Shown here: positions 7,616 to 14,930 of the stretch, in pieces
How positions within the stretch are numbered: position 1 is the stretch's first letter
How the letters are laid out: every line of letters starts with the position of its first letter
NCBI GenBank assembly: GCA_031286975.1
Contig: JAITTM010000122.1
Location: forward strand, 1-22,391
Length of the DNA stretch: 22,391 nt
Direction: 5' to 3'
Source of the DNA: Coriobacteriales bacterium
GTDB taxonomy: Bacteria > Actinomycetota > Coriobacteriia > Coriobacteriales > UBA8131
Made by a program: the position numbers and the translations under genes
The notes under the pieces: generated by a model
Database searches by the model: none
Seen by the model: the letters and a program-made list of their open reading frames with translations, nothing else
Told to the model about the DNA's origin: nothing

Positions 7616-9424
7616 CTACAGGATTTTTTGCTGATACAACCCGTTGTTGTTAAACCCTATGGCTCGGTAATACTCCTGCGTCCCCACCGAGCTGATGACG
7701 TTGACCTTGTCATAACCGTTTGCCTGGGCGATTTTGCAGGCGGCCTCGATCAGCTGCTTGCCCAAACCCAGGTGTTGAGCCCCTGCGCTGATGCTGTGCA
7801 GCTTGGCCACCGCGCCATAGACGTGCACCTCTCGTATCATGGCCTCGTGCGGGCCGATGGGCAGCGACTTCTGGTGCCTGAGCACATAATCGGCATCCGG
7901 CAGAGACAAGCGCAAGAACCCCGCGATCCTGCCCTGTGGTGTGACCCACTGCAAGAAATGCTCATCGGTCACCGAGGTCTTGTACGCCAGGGTCTTACAT
8001 CGCAGGCTCTTAAAATCGGTCTCGTCGGTGCTGATCTCCCGATAGCGTATCTCATCTACCTGCTTGCCAGACTCCCTGATCCTGCCTTCCACCAGTTGCC
8101 GCAGGTTGGCCTTCTTGTTGCCCGCCACGATGTCTTGGGCACTGATATCCCGTATCATCCGCGATATCCGCAGGTAGGGCGGTGTGTTGAGCGTGTCCGC
8201 ACACAAGACATCGAGCAGCTCCTCCTCGCTGTAGGGCTGCCAGGCTCCGCTCTCATACCGCTCGACGAGCCCCGTGCCGCGCACCAGCGAACAGGGGTAG
8301 AGCTTCACCTCGTCCGGCACATAGGCAGGCTCCGTCACGAGGCGCAGGTAGTCCCGCTTGTCAGCGGCAACGGTCGCGCCCAGCAGGTTGAGCATGAAGT
8401 GCGCGTGTATCTTGAAGCCAAAGAGTCGCAGCAGCGCAAACGCCTCCTGTATCCGCTCCACGCTCACACCGCGGCTATTCAGGCGCAGAAGATCGGGGTC
8501 CAGGCTCTGGATACCCATCTGTATCTTGGTGCAACCAAGGCGGCGGAGCAAGGTCAGGTTCTCGCTGGTGATGGTGTCGGGGCGCGTCTCGACTACCAGC
8601 CCCACCACGCGGTGCCCCGCGCGCTGATTGACGCGATGCTGCTCAGTCAGCTGCTCAAAGTTGGCAACCTGCTCGGCAGCGACGCTGATCCAGGCTTCAT
8701 TGCCGTCATAGAGCTGTGCGAATGCCTGGTTGTAACTCAGCGCGCCCTTGTCCACCGCATGTTGCATGGCGGCGGCGGCATCAAGCAGCTCTTTCTCGCG
8801 GTTGCTCAGGCCCTTCTCCCTATACAAGGCACGGCGCGCCCTGGCGTTTGCCTCTCCCTCCTCGCCATCGTTGAGCGCCTTGAACAGCTCGGTTATAAAC
8901 CAGATCTGGTAGCCGTGCGGGTAGTCGCTCCAGGTACCGCCCAACACGATGAGCTCGATCTTATCCGTGGCATGCCCCATATGCGTCAGGGCGCGCAGCC
9001 GTGAAACCACCTGCAGGTAGGGGTCGAAATAGTTGCGCTCGGCGCGCTGGCAAGCGGGCTCGTCACTCAGATAGCTTTTGGGCATGCGCAGGTCGTTGGG
9101 GCAATAGAGGCAGTCGCTTGAACAACGCCAAGGCTTGGTCAGCACGGTGATGGTGGCAACTCCCGAGGCCGTGCGGCGCGGCTTGACCTGCAGGGTCTGC
9201 ACCAGCAGCTGCTCGGATGCCGGGTCGATGCCCCAGGTTGCCCAGCGCTCGGGATCCTGCTCTCTGACCTTGAGGTAATAGGGCAAAAGTCTCTTTTTGG
9301 AGAAGTGCTTCTCGTTGCTGCCCTGCTCCTTGTTGTGCGCATGGATGATCTTCGCGAGCGCTTTGTCGTCCAAGCTTCCCGTGCGCTTGAGATCACTCAG
9401 TATGTGCAAAAGCAGTGTTTCCAT
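7616..9424 (-). CDS. elp3: Elp3-like tRNA U34 carboxymethylating enzyme (radical SAM + GNAT)
   Basis: This 602-aa protein matches bacterial/archaeal Elp3. It uses acetyl-CoA and radical SAM chemistry to place a carboxymethyl group on C5 of wobble uridine 34. The radical SAM cluster cysteines are 101, 105 and 108 (C-SSD-C-LY-C-PND), followed by the Elp3-typical ERNYFDPYLQV and LGGTWSDYP. Later family blocks include GLVVETRPDTI and TKIQMGIQSLD. The C-terminal GNAT domain (about 450-602) ends with HLGLGKQLIEAA (acetyl-CoA loop) and EYYRAIGF, the usual Elp3 ending. The start at 9424 (METLLL) is four codons inside the longest ORF; no strong Shine-Dalgarno is present. It is divergent from a Trm9-like methyltransferase with only 41 bp between the starts. 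Confidence 0.93.
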   Translation of the reverse strand: METLLLHILSDLKRTGSLDDKALAKIIHAHNKEQGSNEKHFSKKRLLPYYLKVREQDPERWATWGIDPASEQLLVQTLQVKPRRTASGVATITVLTKPWRCSSDCLYCPNDLRMPKSYLSDEPACQRAERNYFDPYLQVVSRLRALTHMGHATDKIELIVLGGTWSDYPHGYQIWFITELFKALNDGEEGEANARARRALYREKGLSNREKELLDAAAAMQHAVDKGALSYNQAFAQLYDGNEAWISVAAEQVANFEQLTEQHRVNQRAGHRVVGLVVETRPDTITSENLTLLRRLGCTKIQMGIQSLDPDLLRLNSRGVSVERIQEAFALLRLFGFKIHAHFMLNLLGATVAADKRDYLRLVTEPAYVPDEVKLYPCSLVRGTGLVERYESGAWQPYSEEELLDVLCADTLNTPPYLRISRMIRDISAQDIVAGNKKANLRQLVEGRIRESGKQVDEIRYREISTDETDFKSLRCKTLAYKTSVTDEHFLQWVTPQGRIAGFLRLSLPDADYVLRHQKSLPIGPHEAMIREVHVYGAVAKLHSISAGAQHLGLGKQLIEAACKIAQANGYDKVNVISSVGTQEYYRAIGFNNNGLYQQKIL

Positions 9425-9465
9425 GGCGCAGACCATTCTATAGGATACAATGGGAGCGATGCCGT
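9425..9465. promoter_or_regulatory. Short divergent promoter region, elp3 / methyltransferase
   Basis: Only 41 bp separate the two start codons. An AT-rich core (CATTCTATAGGATACAAT) offers -10-like boxes on both strands. Any -35 elements would lie inside the opposing coding sequences, so the two genes probably have overlapping, mutually interfering promoters. GGGAG (9452-9456) may be the ribosome binding site of the + gene. Confidence 0.4.
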
Positions 9466-10221
9466 ATGAATAGCCAGACCGCCCAAATACTCTGTGAACT
9501 CAACACCCGCTTTTATGCGGAGCAGTGCGAGTCCTTTGCCTCAACACGCGAGCACCCGTGGCATGGGTGGCAGAATCTTGATGTTTTGGGCGAGCTTTGT
9601 GCGGGAGAAGCCCCGGTCTTCTCAGTATTCGACCTGGCCTGTGGCAATCTTAGGTTCGAATCCTTTTTGGCGAGCGAGTTTCCGGCAGCGACCATCACGT
9701 TTTATGCCGTGGATAACTGTGACGCGCTGGTACCGCAGGCGCCAGCCGTGCGGTATCAAAGCCTGGATGTGCTGGCTGCGTTGCAAGAGGGGCCAAAGCT
9801 CAACGAGCGCTACAACGCTCCTTTGTGTGATCTTTCGGTCTGTTTTGGCTTCATGCACCATGTGCCGCTGGCCACGTGGCGCGAGCGCATTCTGCTCAGC
9901 CTCGTGCGGCAGACGCGCCCCGGCGGTTATGTTGTCGTGGCGCTCTGGCAGTTTCTTAGCAACACGGCCTTGGCGGCAAAGGCCCAGGTCACCCACGAGC
10001 GCGCACGGGCAGAACTGAGCCTGCCCCCGCTTGAGAGCGGTGACTACCTGCTGGGCTGGAAGGACACCCCAGGGGTATACCGCTACTGCCACAGCTTCAG
10101 CGAGCCGGAGATCGACCACTTGGCCGCAGTGGTCGCAGACAGGGCGACCGTGCTTTCTCGGTTTGCCTCAGACGGACGAACAGACAACCTCAACACCTAC
10201 CTGGTGCTGAGGGTTCATTAG
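9466..10221 (+). CDS. Trm9/ALKBH8-like SAM-dependent methyltransferase
   Basis: This 251-aa class I methyltransferase has motif I FDLACGN (55-61) and motif II-like FYAVDN. What points to Trm9 rather than a generic enzyme is the N-terminal FASTREHPWHGW (24-35), like the F-S-x-T-R-x-x-P-W-P of Trm9/ALKBH8, and the C-terminal RYCHSFSEPEIDHL (206-219), like their RYYH-x-F-x-x-x-E-L. In eukaryotes Trm9 with Trm112 methyl-esterifies cm5U34, the Elp3 product, to mcm5U34. Divergence from elp3 fits that job well. No Trm112-like partner is visible here. The start is ATG 9466 (MNSQTAQ); a longer in-frame start at 9415 overlaps elp3. The function is inferred from motifs and context, not shown. Confidence 0.78.
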   Translation: MNSQTAQILCELNTRFYAEQCESFASTREHPWHGWQNLDVLGELCAGEAPVFSVFDLACGNLRFESFLASEFPAATITFYAVDNCDALVPQAPAVRYQSLDVLAALQEGPKLNERYNAPLCDLSVCFGFMHHVPLATWRERILLSLVRQTRPGGYVVVALWQFLSNTALAAKAQVTHERARAELSLPPLESGDYLLGWKDTPGVYRYCHSFSEPEIDHLAAVVADRATVLSRFASDGRTDNLNTYLVLRVH

Positions 10222-10222
10222 C

Positions 10223-10272
10223 GCGCAGAAGGGCGGGGTTCAACCTGGGCTGAGCGCCCCGCCCTTCTGCGC
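10223..10272. terminator. Long perfect hairpin between convergent genes
   Basis: Sixteen bases at 10223-10238 pair perfectly with 10257-10272 (GCGCAGAAGGGCGGGG with its complement) around an 18-nt loop. It begins just after the methyltransferase stop and ends 12 bp before the stop of the converging gene. Neither strand has a U-tract after the stem: the + strand has five A instead. It may be a bidirectional, structure-driven terminator. Confidence 0.55.
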
Positions 10273-10284
10273 AAAAACGACGGT

Positions 10285-10701
10285 TTAGATGGAGCCAGCG
10301 CCGGGGGTAGTAACGGTGCCGGGGCCTGAGTTGGGGGTAGTGACGGTGCCGGGGCCTGAGTTGGAGCCTTCGAAGTTGAAGGAGCCCTGCGGCATGGTGT
10401 CCATGTTGAAAACCCTGTTTGCGGCGGGGGCGAAGAACTGCGTGGCAAGCGAGACGGAGTTCACGGCCAGAATCAGGACCAAAAGCACGATGATAACGAC
10501 GAGATGCACCGCCCTGATGCCGCCACTCAAGGACGGCTTGAAACCCAGGGGTGCTCGCGCCTGAGTCTCAGCGGACAGTGAGCCTGGATAGGGGTGGAGA
10601 TTCTCCGCCGATGCCGCTGCTGGTGCCGGGGCCTGTGCGATCGTCTGTGCGATTGCCGGGGCCTGTGCTGTCGTGCTCTCTGGGTTGTTGTGCTCGTTCA
10701 T
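10285..10701 (-). CDS. Small single-pass membrane protein of the exporter operon
   Basis: This 138-aa protein is of unknown family. Residues 1-60 are rich in Ala, Pro and Gln and are probably disordered and cytosolic. One membrane helix follows (about 64-88, AVHLVVIIVLLVLILAVNSV). The outside tail (89-138) ends with two exact copies of NSGPGTVTTP and a GAGSI end. GGAGAG precedes the ATG by about seven bases. It is the last gene of the adaptor-ATPase-permease operon, 38 bp after the permease, which suggests an accessory role in export or sensing. No enzymatic motif is seen. Confidence 0.75.
   Translation of the reverse strand: MNEHNNPESTTAQAPAIAQTIAQAPAPAAASAENLHPYPGSLSAETQARAPLGFKPSLSGGIRAVHLVVIIVLLVLILAVNSVSLATQFFAPAANRVFNMDTMPQGSFNFEGSNSGPGTVTTPNSGPGTVTTPGAGSI
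10303..10362. repeat. 30-bp tandem repeat, two copies
   Basis: Two 30-bp units (10303-10332, 10333-10362) differ at one base (10312 versus 10342). They encode the decapeptide NSGPGTVTTP twice in the C-terminal tail of the small membrane protein. Thirty bases keep the reading frame, so copy number could change without breaking the gene. Confidence 0.95.
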
Positions 10702-10739
10702 GGTTTTCTCTCCAATCGTTTTATTGCTGTTGGGACACG

Positions 10740-11957
10740 TTATTCATACCGTAGGGCATCGATCGGGCGCATTCGCGCCGCCTTGTTGGCGGGATACAGA
10801 CCAAACACGATGCCGATGAAGGTCGAGAAGGCAACCGCGATGAGCAGTATCTCGCCAGAAAAGGTATAGGAGCTGGTGCCAGACGCAAGGTTGACCGCCA
10901 TGAGAACCAGCCCCGATGCCACGATGCCGATAAAGCAGCCAATGAGGCAGATAACGAGTGCCTCAATGAGGAACTGCAGCGTGATGCTCGCTTTGCGGGC
11001 ACCGATCGCCTTGCGGATGCCTATCTCGCGCGTACGTTCGGTAACGGAGACAAGCATGATGTTCATGATGCCGATGCCGCCAACCACCAGCGATATGGCC
11101 GCAATGCCGCCGAGCAAAAGGGCGAAGGTATCCGTCACGGAGCTGAGCGTCTCAGACAGCGAGCTCTGGTTGCGGATGCTGAAGGCATCCTCGTCATTGC
11201 CAAAGCGCGCGAGCATCTCGACGGTCAGCTCGATTTGGGCTCGCGCGATAGTGCTGGATTCGCTCGCCATCGCATAGAAGCTGCTGATTCCCGATGATGA
11301 GCCTGAGCCACCGCCCTGCATCATACCGCCTGCGCCCGAGCCAGACGACATCCGCTCAACAACGCTGTAGGGAACATACACCGCATAGGTTTGCGAGAAG
11401 GAGGACATCAGGCTGGTATCCTCGACCAACACGCCGATGATGAGATACCTGACCCCATCCATCTTGAGGGTCTGCCCCACCACATCGCTGCGACCGAAGA
11501 TGCGATCGGCGGTCTCGTAGCTCAAGACGACGACGCGCGAGTTGTTCTCCTGATCCGCGTCAAGCAAAAAGCGCCCCTTAGCCAGTTCGCTTTTCATGAT
11601 GTGGAAGTAGGCATTGGTTGTTCCCGTCACTGAGACCGAGTAGCTGTCCGCGCCTTGTTTGGCGGTGGCGGATGCGGTGGTGGTAGGGGCAGCGAGCGTA
11701 ACGCTTTCGAGCGCGGCAATCTGCTCTAAATCGCTGAGTTTGAGCGGCTTGCCCTTGTCATCGCTGACCGAGACGGTGAGCATGTCGTTTCCCATGCTGG
11801 CTATCTGATTGGTGACTGAGGAGGTCGCCCCGTTAACGAGCGAGACCAGCACCACGAGCGACATCACCCCGATGATGATGCCGAGCATGGTGAGAAGGGC
11901 CCGCGGCTTGTTTGCGCGAATCGACTTTCCGGCCATCTTAAGCGACTGCAGGATCAT
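10740..11957 (-). CDS. MacB/FtsX-type ABC transporter permease
   Basis: This 405-aa protein has the MacB/FtsX plan. TM1 (about 20-42) lies within KPRALLTMLGIIIGV. A large extracytoplasmic domain follows (about 45-280), then three TM helices near the C-terminus with GGIGIMNIMLVSVTERTREIGIRKAIGA, the family's most conserved stretch, and the ending RPIDALRYE. It lacks the fused ATPase of true MacB; that is a separate gene overlapping by ATGA. An unusual Gly/Ser/Met-rich loop (about 205-225) sits in the outer domain. With the adaptor it should form a mechanotransmission-type pump that exports a peptide, antibiotic or lipid-like substrate across the cytoplasmic membrane. The substrate is unknown. 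Confidence 0.93.
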   Translation of the reverse strand: MILQSLKMAGKSIRANKPRALLTMLGIIIGVMSLVVLVSLVNGATSSVTNQIASMGNDMLTVSVSDDKGKPLKLSDLEQIAALESVTLAAPTTTASATAKQGADSYSVSVTGTTNAYFHIMKSELAKGRFLLDADQENNSRVVVLSYETADRIFGRSDVVGQTLKMDGVRYLIIGVLVEDTSLMSSFSQTYAVYVPYSVVERMSSGSGAGGMMQGGGSGSSSGISSFYAMASESSTIARAQIELTVEMLARFGNDEDAFSIRNQSSLSETLSSVTDTFALLLGGIAAISLVVGGIGIMNIMLVSVTERTREIGIRKAIGARKASITLQFLIEALVICLIGCFIGIVASGLVLMAVNLASGTSSYTFSGEILLIAVAFSTFIGIVFGLYPANKAARMRPIDALRYE

Positions 11958-12637
11958 CGTATCGACTCCTCACTGACCGTCCCGTCCATGATATGCACGA
12001 TGCGCCGCGCCCGCGAGGCTACCTGCGTATCATGGGTGATGAGCACAACGGTCTTGCCCTGCGAACTCAGAGTCTCAAAGACCTCCATGATCTCCGCGCT
12101 GGTCTTTGAATCGAGGTTGCCGGTTGGCTCGTCTCCCAGTATCAGCGAGGGGTTAGTGACGATGGCGCGGGCAATGGCCGCACGCTGTTGCTGTCCGCCA
12201 GAGACGCTGCTAGGCGTATGCTTGCGGCGATTGTACAGCCCCACCTGATGCAGGGCCTCATCAACCAGCGCGCGCCTCATCGCGGGCTTCACCCGGCGAT
12301 AGAGCAGGGGCAGCTCGACATTCTCCTCAATGGTCATACGCCCGATGAGGTTAAAGCTCTGGAACACAAAGCCGATACGGAGGTTGCGAATGGTTGCCAG
12401 GTCGTTTGCGGAGAAGTGTTCGACCGGCTGGCCGTCAAGGTAGTAGGTGCCAAAGTCGGCGACATCGAGACAGCCCAAAATGTGCATGAGCGTGGATTTG
12501 CCGCTACCGGAAGGGCCAACGATGCCCACAAAGTCCCCCTCGTTCACGCGCAGGTTGACCCCATTGAGAGCGCGCACCTCCTCGTCGCCTACCTGGTAGA
12601 TCTTGTAGACGTCGACAAGTTCGAGCATCGCACTCAT
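11954..12637 (-). CDS. MacB-type ABC transporter ATPase
   Basis: This 227-aa protein is a LolD/MacB-class ATP-binding subunit that drives the adjoining permease. Walker A is GPSGSGKST, the Q-loop lies in FVFQSFNL, the signature is VSGGQQQR, Walker B plus the catalytic Glu is LILGDEPTG, the D-loop is NLDS, and the switch His is in LITHD. Its start overlaps the adaptor stop and its stop overlaps the permease start, both as ATGA, so the three are translationally coupled. Confidence 0.95.
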   Translation of the reverse strand: MSAMLELVDVYKIYQVGDEEVRALNGVNLRVNEGDFVGIVGPSGSGKSTLMHILGCLDVADFGTYYLDGQPVEHFSANDLATIRNLRIGFVFQSFNLIGRMTIEENVELPLLYRRVKPAMRRALVDEALHQVGLYNRRKHTPSSVSGGQQQRAAIARAIVTNPSLILGDEPTGNLDSKTSAEIMEVFETLSSQGKTVVLITHDTQVASRARRIVHIMDGTVSEESIR

Positions 12638-13998
12638 CGTTGCTCACCCACTACGGGTGCGCCGCCGTTCATCTGCGTGGTGGGGGCGACTCCCATCATC
12701 ATGCTCCTGTTAGCGGTGAACGAGGCGTTTGCATCTGAGCTGGTCTGCTGGCGGTAATACACCATCATCCCGGCACTGAGCCCGCTCGTGACCTCCACGC
12801 TCGTGCCGTTGGACAGCCCGGTCTCGATCTGTGTCTCGCCGCTGAGCGCTCCCGTCTCATCCAGTGCGGTGTAGACGTATACCGCCGTGCCATATTCCTG
12901 AACAGCGGCAAGGGGAATGGTCAAGACCTCGTCTTTCCGCTCTTTGACGATCGTCGCCGTCGCGCTCATGCCGGTCAGGCAGCCCTCCGGCTTATCGAAG
13001 GTCACGGTTGCCGAGTAGCTGGCGATGCCACCCGAGATAGAGGCGGAATCGGTGACCTCGGTGACCGTACCGGCGCAGTTTATCCCGGGCAGCGCCTCGA
13101 TCTCAACCGTTGCCGTCTGCTCAGCCTTGACCGTGGCGATGTCCAGCTCGTCGACCGTTACCGTGATCTGCACCTTCTCGGGCGAGACGATCTGTGCGGC
13201 AACCCCGTCCTCCGCAGTAAAGCTCTCTCCTTCTCTGATAAAAACGCTGCTGATGGTGCCCGCAGCATCCGAATAGACGGTGGGCTCGTAGAGCAGGGTG
13301 CTGAGCTGCTCAAGTTCTGCCAGCTTGGCGCTCCGTTGCGCCTCGAGGTTCTCCGCTGTCTGGGTCACCTCAGGGGTCTCAAGCGCGAACAGCCAAGAGC
13401 CCTCGTAGACAACCGATCCCTCAGAGACATAGAGCTCTGAGACCGTGCCTGTCGTGTTCTTGATGTTGAGTTCTGCTCCGCTCGGCAGCTCCAATACCAC
13501 CAGAGCACCGTGCTCCGCCGCCACCTCCGCCGCCGATGAGCCAGCTTCGATATGCAGCTGTTTGACCGTGGCATAGGTAGGAGACAGAACATAACTCGTG
13601 GTCATCGCGTTGTCGCTTAAGGCGTCAAGGGAGTCCTCAAGCGCGTCAAGCTCATCGTTTGCCGTTGCCAGGGCATCTGAGACGGAGTTGGTATCGATCC
13701 TTGCAAGCGGGGTTCCCACTTCGACCACGTCACCCACCTCGACAAGCAGGTCTTCATAGGTCAGGCCAACGGGGGCGGCTACCTCAAGCAGACTCTCCTC
13801 GATGTTGCCGGTACCCACAACCGTCGTGGTGATGCTGCCTGTGGTCGCCTCCACCGAGATGATGTCCGCAGACGTGGTTGCCGCTCCTGCTCCGGGCGCT
13901 GCGACCTGCTGCCAGACAAACCAGGCCGCTGCCGCTATCGCCACCACTGCCACAAAAAGCACAATGGGCCACCTCCTGCGTTTTCTTGCTGCGGTCAT
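12634..13998 (-). CDS. MacA/HlyD-like membrane-fusion adaptor subunit
   Basis: This 454-aa protein has a basic N-terminus, one membrane anchor (about 9-30, WPIVLFVAVVAIAAAAWFVW) and an external adaptor body. Paired biotinyl-lipoyl-like halves include EVGDVVEVGTPLARID and SSVFIREGES, followed by beta-barrel and membrane-proximal segments (VQITVTVDELDI, LTIPLAAVQEYG). The hairpin region is short and acidic, as in Gram-positive adaptors with no TolC to reach. The C-terminus is Met/Gly-rich (SMMMGVAPTTQMNGG). GGGGAG lies six bases before the ATG. It is the first gene of the exporter operon and faces the two-component system across a shared operator. In Gram-positive bacteria such adaptors often go with antimicrobial-peptide export or resistance. 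Confidence 0.92.
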   Translation of the reverse strand: MTAARKRRRWPIVLFVAVVAIAAAAWFVWQQVAAPGAGAATTSADIISVEATTGSITTTVVGTGNIEESLLEVAAPVGLTYEDLLVEVGDVVEVGTPLARIDTNSVSDALATANDELDALEDSLDALSDNAMTTSYVLSPTYATVKQLHIEAGSSAAEVAAEHGALVVLELPSGAELNIKNTTGTVSELYVSEGSVVYEGSWLFALETPEVTQTAENLEAQRSAKLAELEQLSTLLYEPTVYSDAAGTISSVFIREGESFTAEDGVAAQIVSPEKVQITVTVDELDIATVKAEQTATVEIEALPGINCAGTVTEVTDSASISGGIASYSATVTFDKPEGCLTGMSATATIVKERKDEVLTIPLAAVQEYGTAVYVYTALDETGALSGETQIETGLSNGTSVEVTSGLSAGMMVYYRQQTSSDANASFTANRSMMMGVAPTTQMNGGAPVVGEQR

Positions 13999-14043
13999 TA
14001 TCCGCTCCCCTTTCCTGCCGTAGAATCACGTCGTTTGCTGGCA

Positions 14044-14122
14044 AGAATAGCAAGGCGAACTTGAAAGTAGCTTGAAGGGCGGCCACATCTTCAAGCTCTC
14101 TTCAAGCTTTTTGCCCTACTAT
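14044..14122. promoter_or_regulatory. Symmetric operator and divergent promoters for exporter and two-component system
   Basis: CTTGAA occurs at 14060-14065 and 14071-14076, and its complement TTCAAG at 14090-14095 and 14101-14106. Each pair is a direct repeat with 11-bp period, as OmpR-family regulators bind, and the two pairs are inverted. Exactly 10 bp beyond each outer hexamer lies a -10-like box: TACTAT (14117-14122) toward the response regulator and TATTCT (14049-14044) toward the adaptor gene. Neither side has a good -35, as expected for activated promoters. The region very likely binds the response regulator encoded at 14256. Confidence 0.85.
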
Positions 14123-14208
14123 GGAGCACAGCGAGCCCGTTGTTGTCGTATGATGACGACAGGCGCCTTTGGATAGGGAGCACCAAGGACGCAACAAGGA
14201 CGCATCGG

Positions 14209-14256
14209 GACGGCAGGACAGACGGTGGGATAGACGGTGGGATAGACGGTGGGATA
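14209..14256 (+). repeat. 12-bp tandem repeat before the response regulator start
   Basis: GACGGTGGGATA occurs three times exactly (14221-14256), preceded by a degenerate copy GACGGCAGGACA (14209-14220). The last base is the A of the ATG start codon. Each unit carries a purine-rich GGTGGGA that can act as a weak ribosome-binding sequence. CAAGGACGCA is also duplicated just upstream (about 14184-14203). Confidence 0.95.
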
Positions 14257-14930
14257 TGAGAATCCTGTTGGTTGAGGACGAGAGGCAGCTTTCTGAGGCA
14301 CTGGTCGCCTTGCTGAAGCAGCACGATTACCAGGTTGATGCCGTATTTGATGGCATCACCGGGCAGGAGTACGCGCTGCTGGGCAGCTACAGCGCCCTTG
14401 TCCTTGATGTGATGCTGCCGGGCAAAAGCGGCTTCGAGGTGCTGCGTGCGCTGCGTGCAGCAGGAGTCGCAACGCCGGTGCTGTTGCTGACCGCCAAAGC
14501 GGGCGTAGGCGACAGGATCGCCGGTCTTGACCTTGGCGCCGACGACTACTTGATAAAGCCCTTTGCCGCAGGGGAGCTGCTGGCGCGCCTGCGTGCCATC
14601 ACCCGCCGCAAAGGTGAGCTGATAGCCGATGAGATTGCGCTGGGCAACACCGTGCTTGATTGCTCAACCCACCTGCTCTCAAACGGGCGACAAGCCATAC
14701 GTCTTGGCAACAGAGAGTTCTTAATTTTGGAGCTGCTGCTGAAGAGCCACCCGCGAATCATCCCCAAAGACCGTTTTGCCGACGAGGTCATGGGTACAGA
14801 GAACACGGCGGAATACAACGCCATCGAGGTGTACGTCTCCTTTTTGCGCAAAAAACTGGTAGCCGTGCAATCGGATCTGACGATAAAGGCAACCCGCGGT
14901 GTGGGCTATTCGATCGAGGTTGTTTTATGA
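14256..14930 (+). CDS. OmpR/PhoB-family response regulator
   Basis: This 224-aa protein has a receiver domain (1-115) with acidic pocket E7/D8, phosphoacceptor D51 (LVLDVMLPG), T79 and K101 (YLIKPF). A winged-helix DNA-binding domain follows (about 125-222), with FLILELLLKSHPRIIPKDR and VYVSFLRKKL, ending in the family's TRGVGYSIE. The start at 14256 (MRILLVEDE) sits where receiver domains begin. A TTG-started extension from 14169 would only add repeat-encoded DRRW units and is unlikely. Its stop overlaps the kinase start (ATGA). It should bind the TTCAAG repeats upstream and control itself and the exporter operon. Confidence 0.95.
   Translation: MRILLVEDERQLSEALVALLKQHDYQVDAVFDGITGQEYALLGSYSALVLDVMLPGKSGFEVLRALRAAGVATPVLLLTAKAGVGDRIAGLDLGADDYLIKPFAAGELLARLRAITRRKGELIADEIALGNTVLDCSTHLLSNGRQAIRLGNREFLILELLLKSHPRIIPKDRFADEVMGTENTAEYNAIEVYVSFLRKKLVAVQSDLTIKATRGVGYSIEVVL

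Noticed and set aside
7628..9004. 458-aa + strand ORF opposite elp3
   Set aside because: Antisense shadow of elp3. It has no recognisable motifs, and the sense strand is unambiguous.
9652..9662. GGTTCGAATCC, the classic tRNA T-arm sequence
   Set aside because: It lies in frame within the methyltransferase (NLRFESF). No matching acceptor, D or anticodon stem is found around it.
14660..14926. N-terminal extension of the histidine kinase ORF inside the response regulator
   Set aside because: The kinase begins at 14927 with the ATGA overlap and a membrane segment. The upstream frame only overlaps the response regulator gene.
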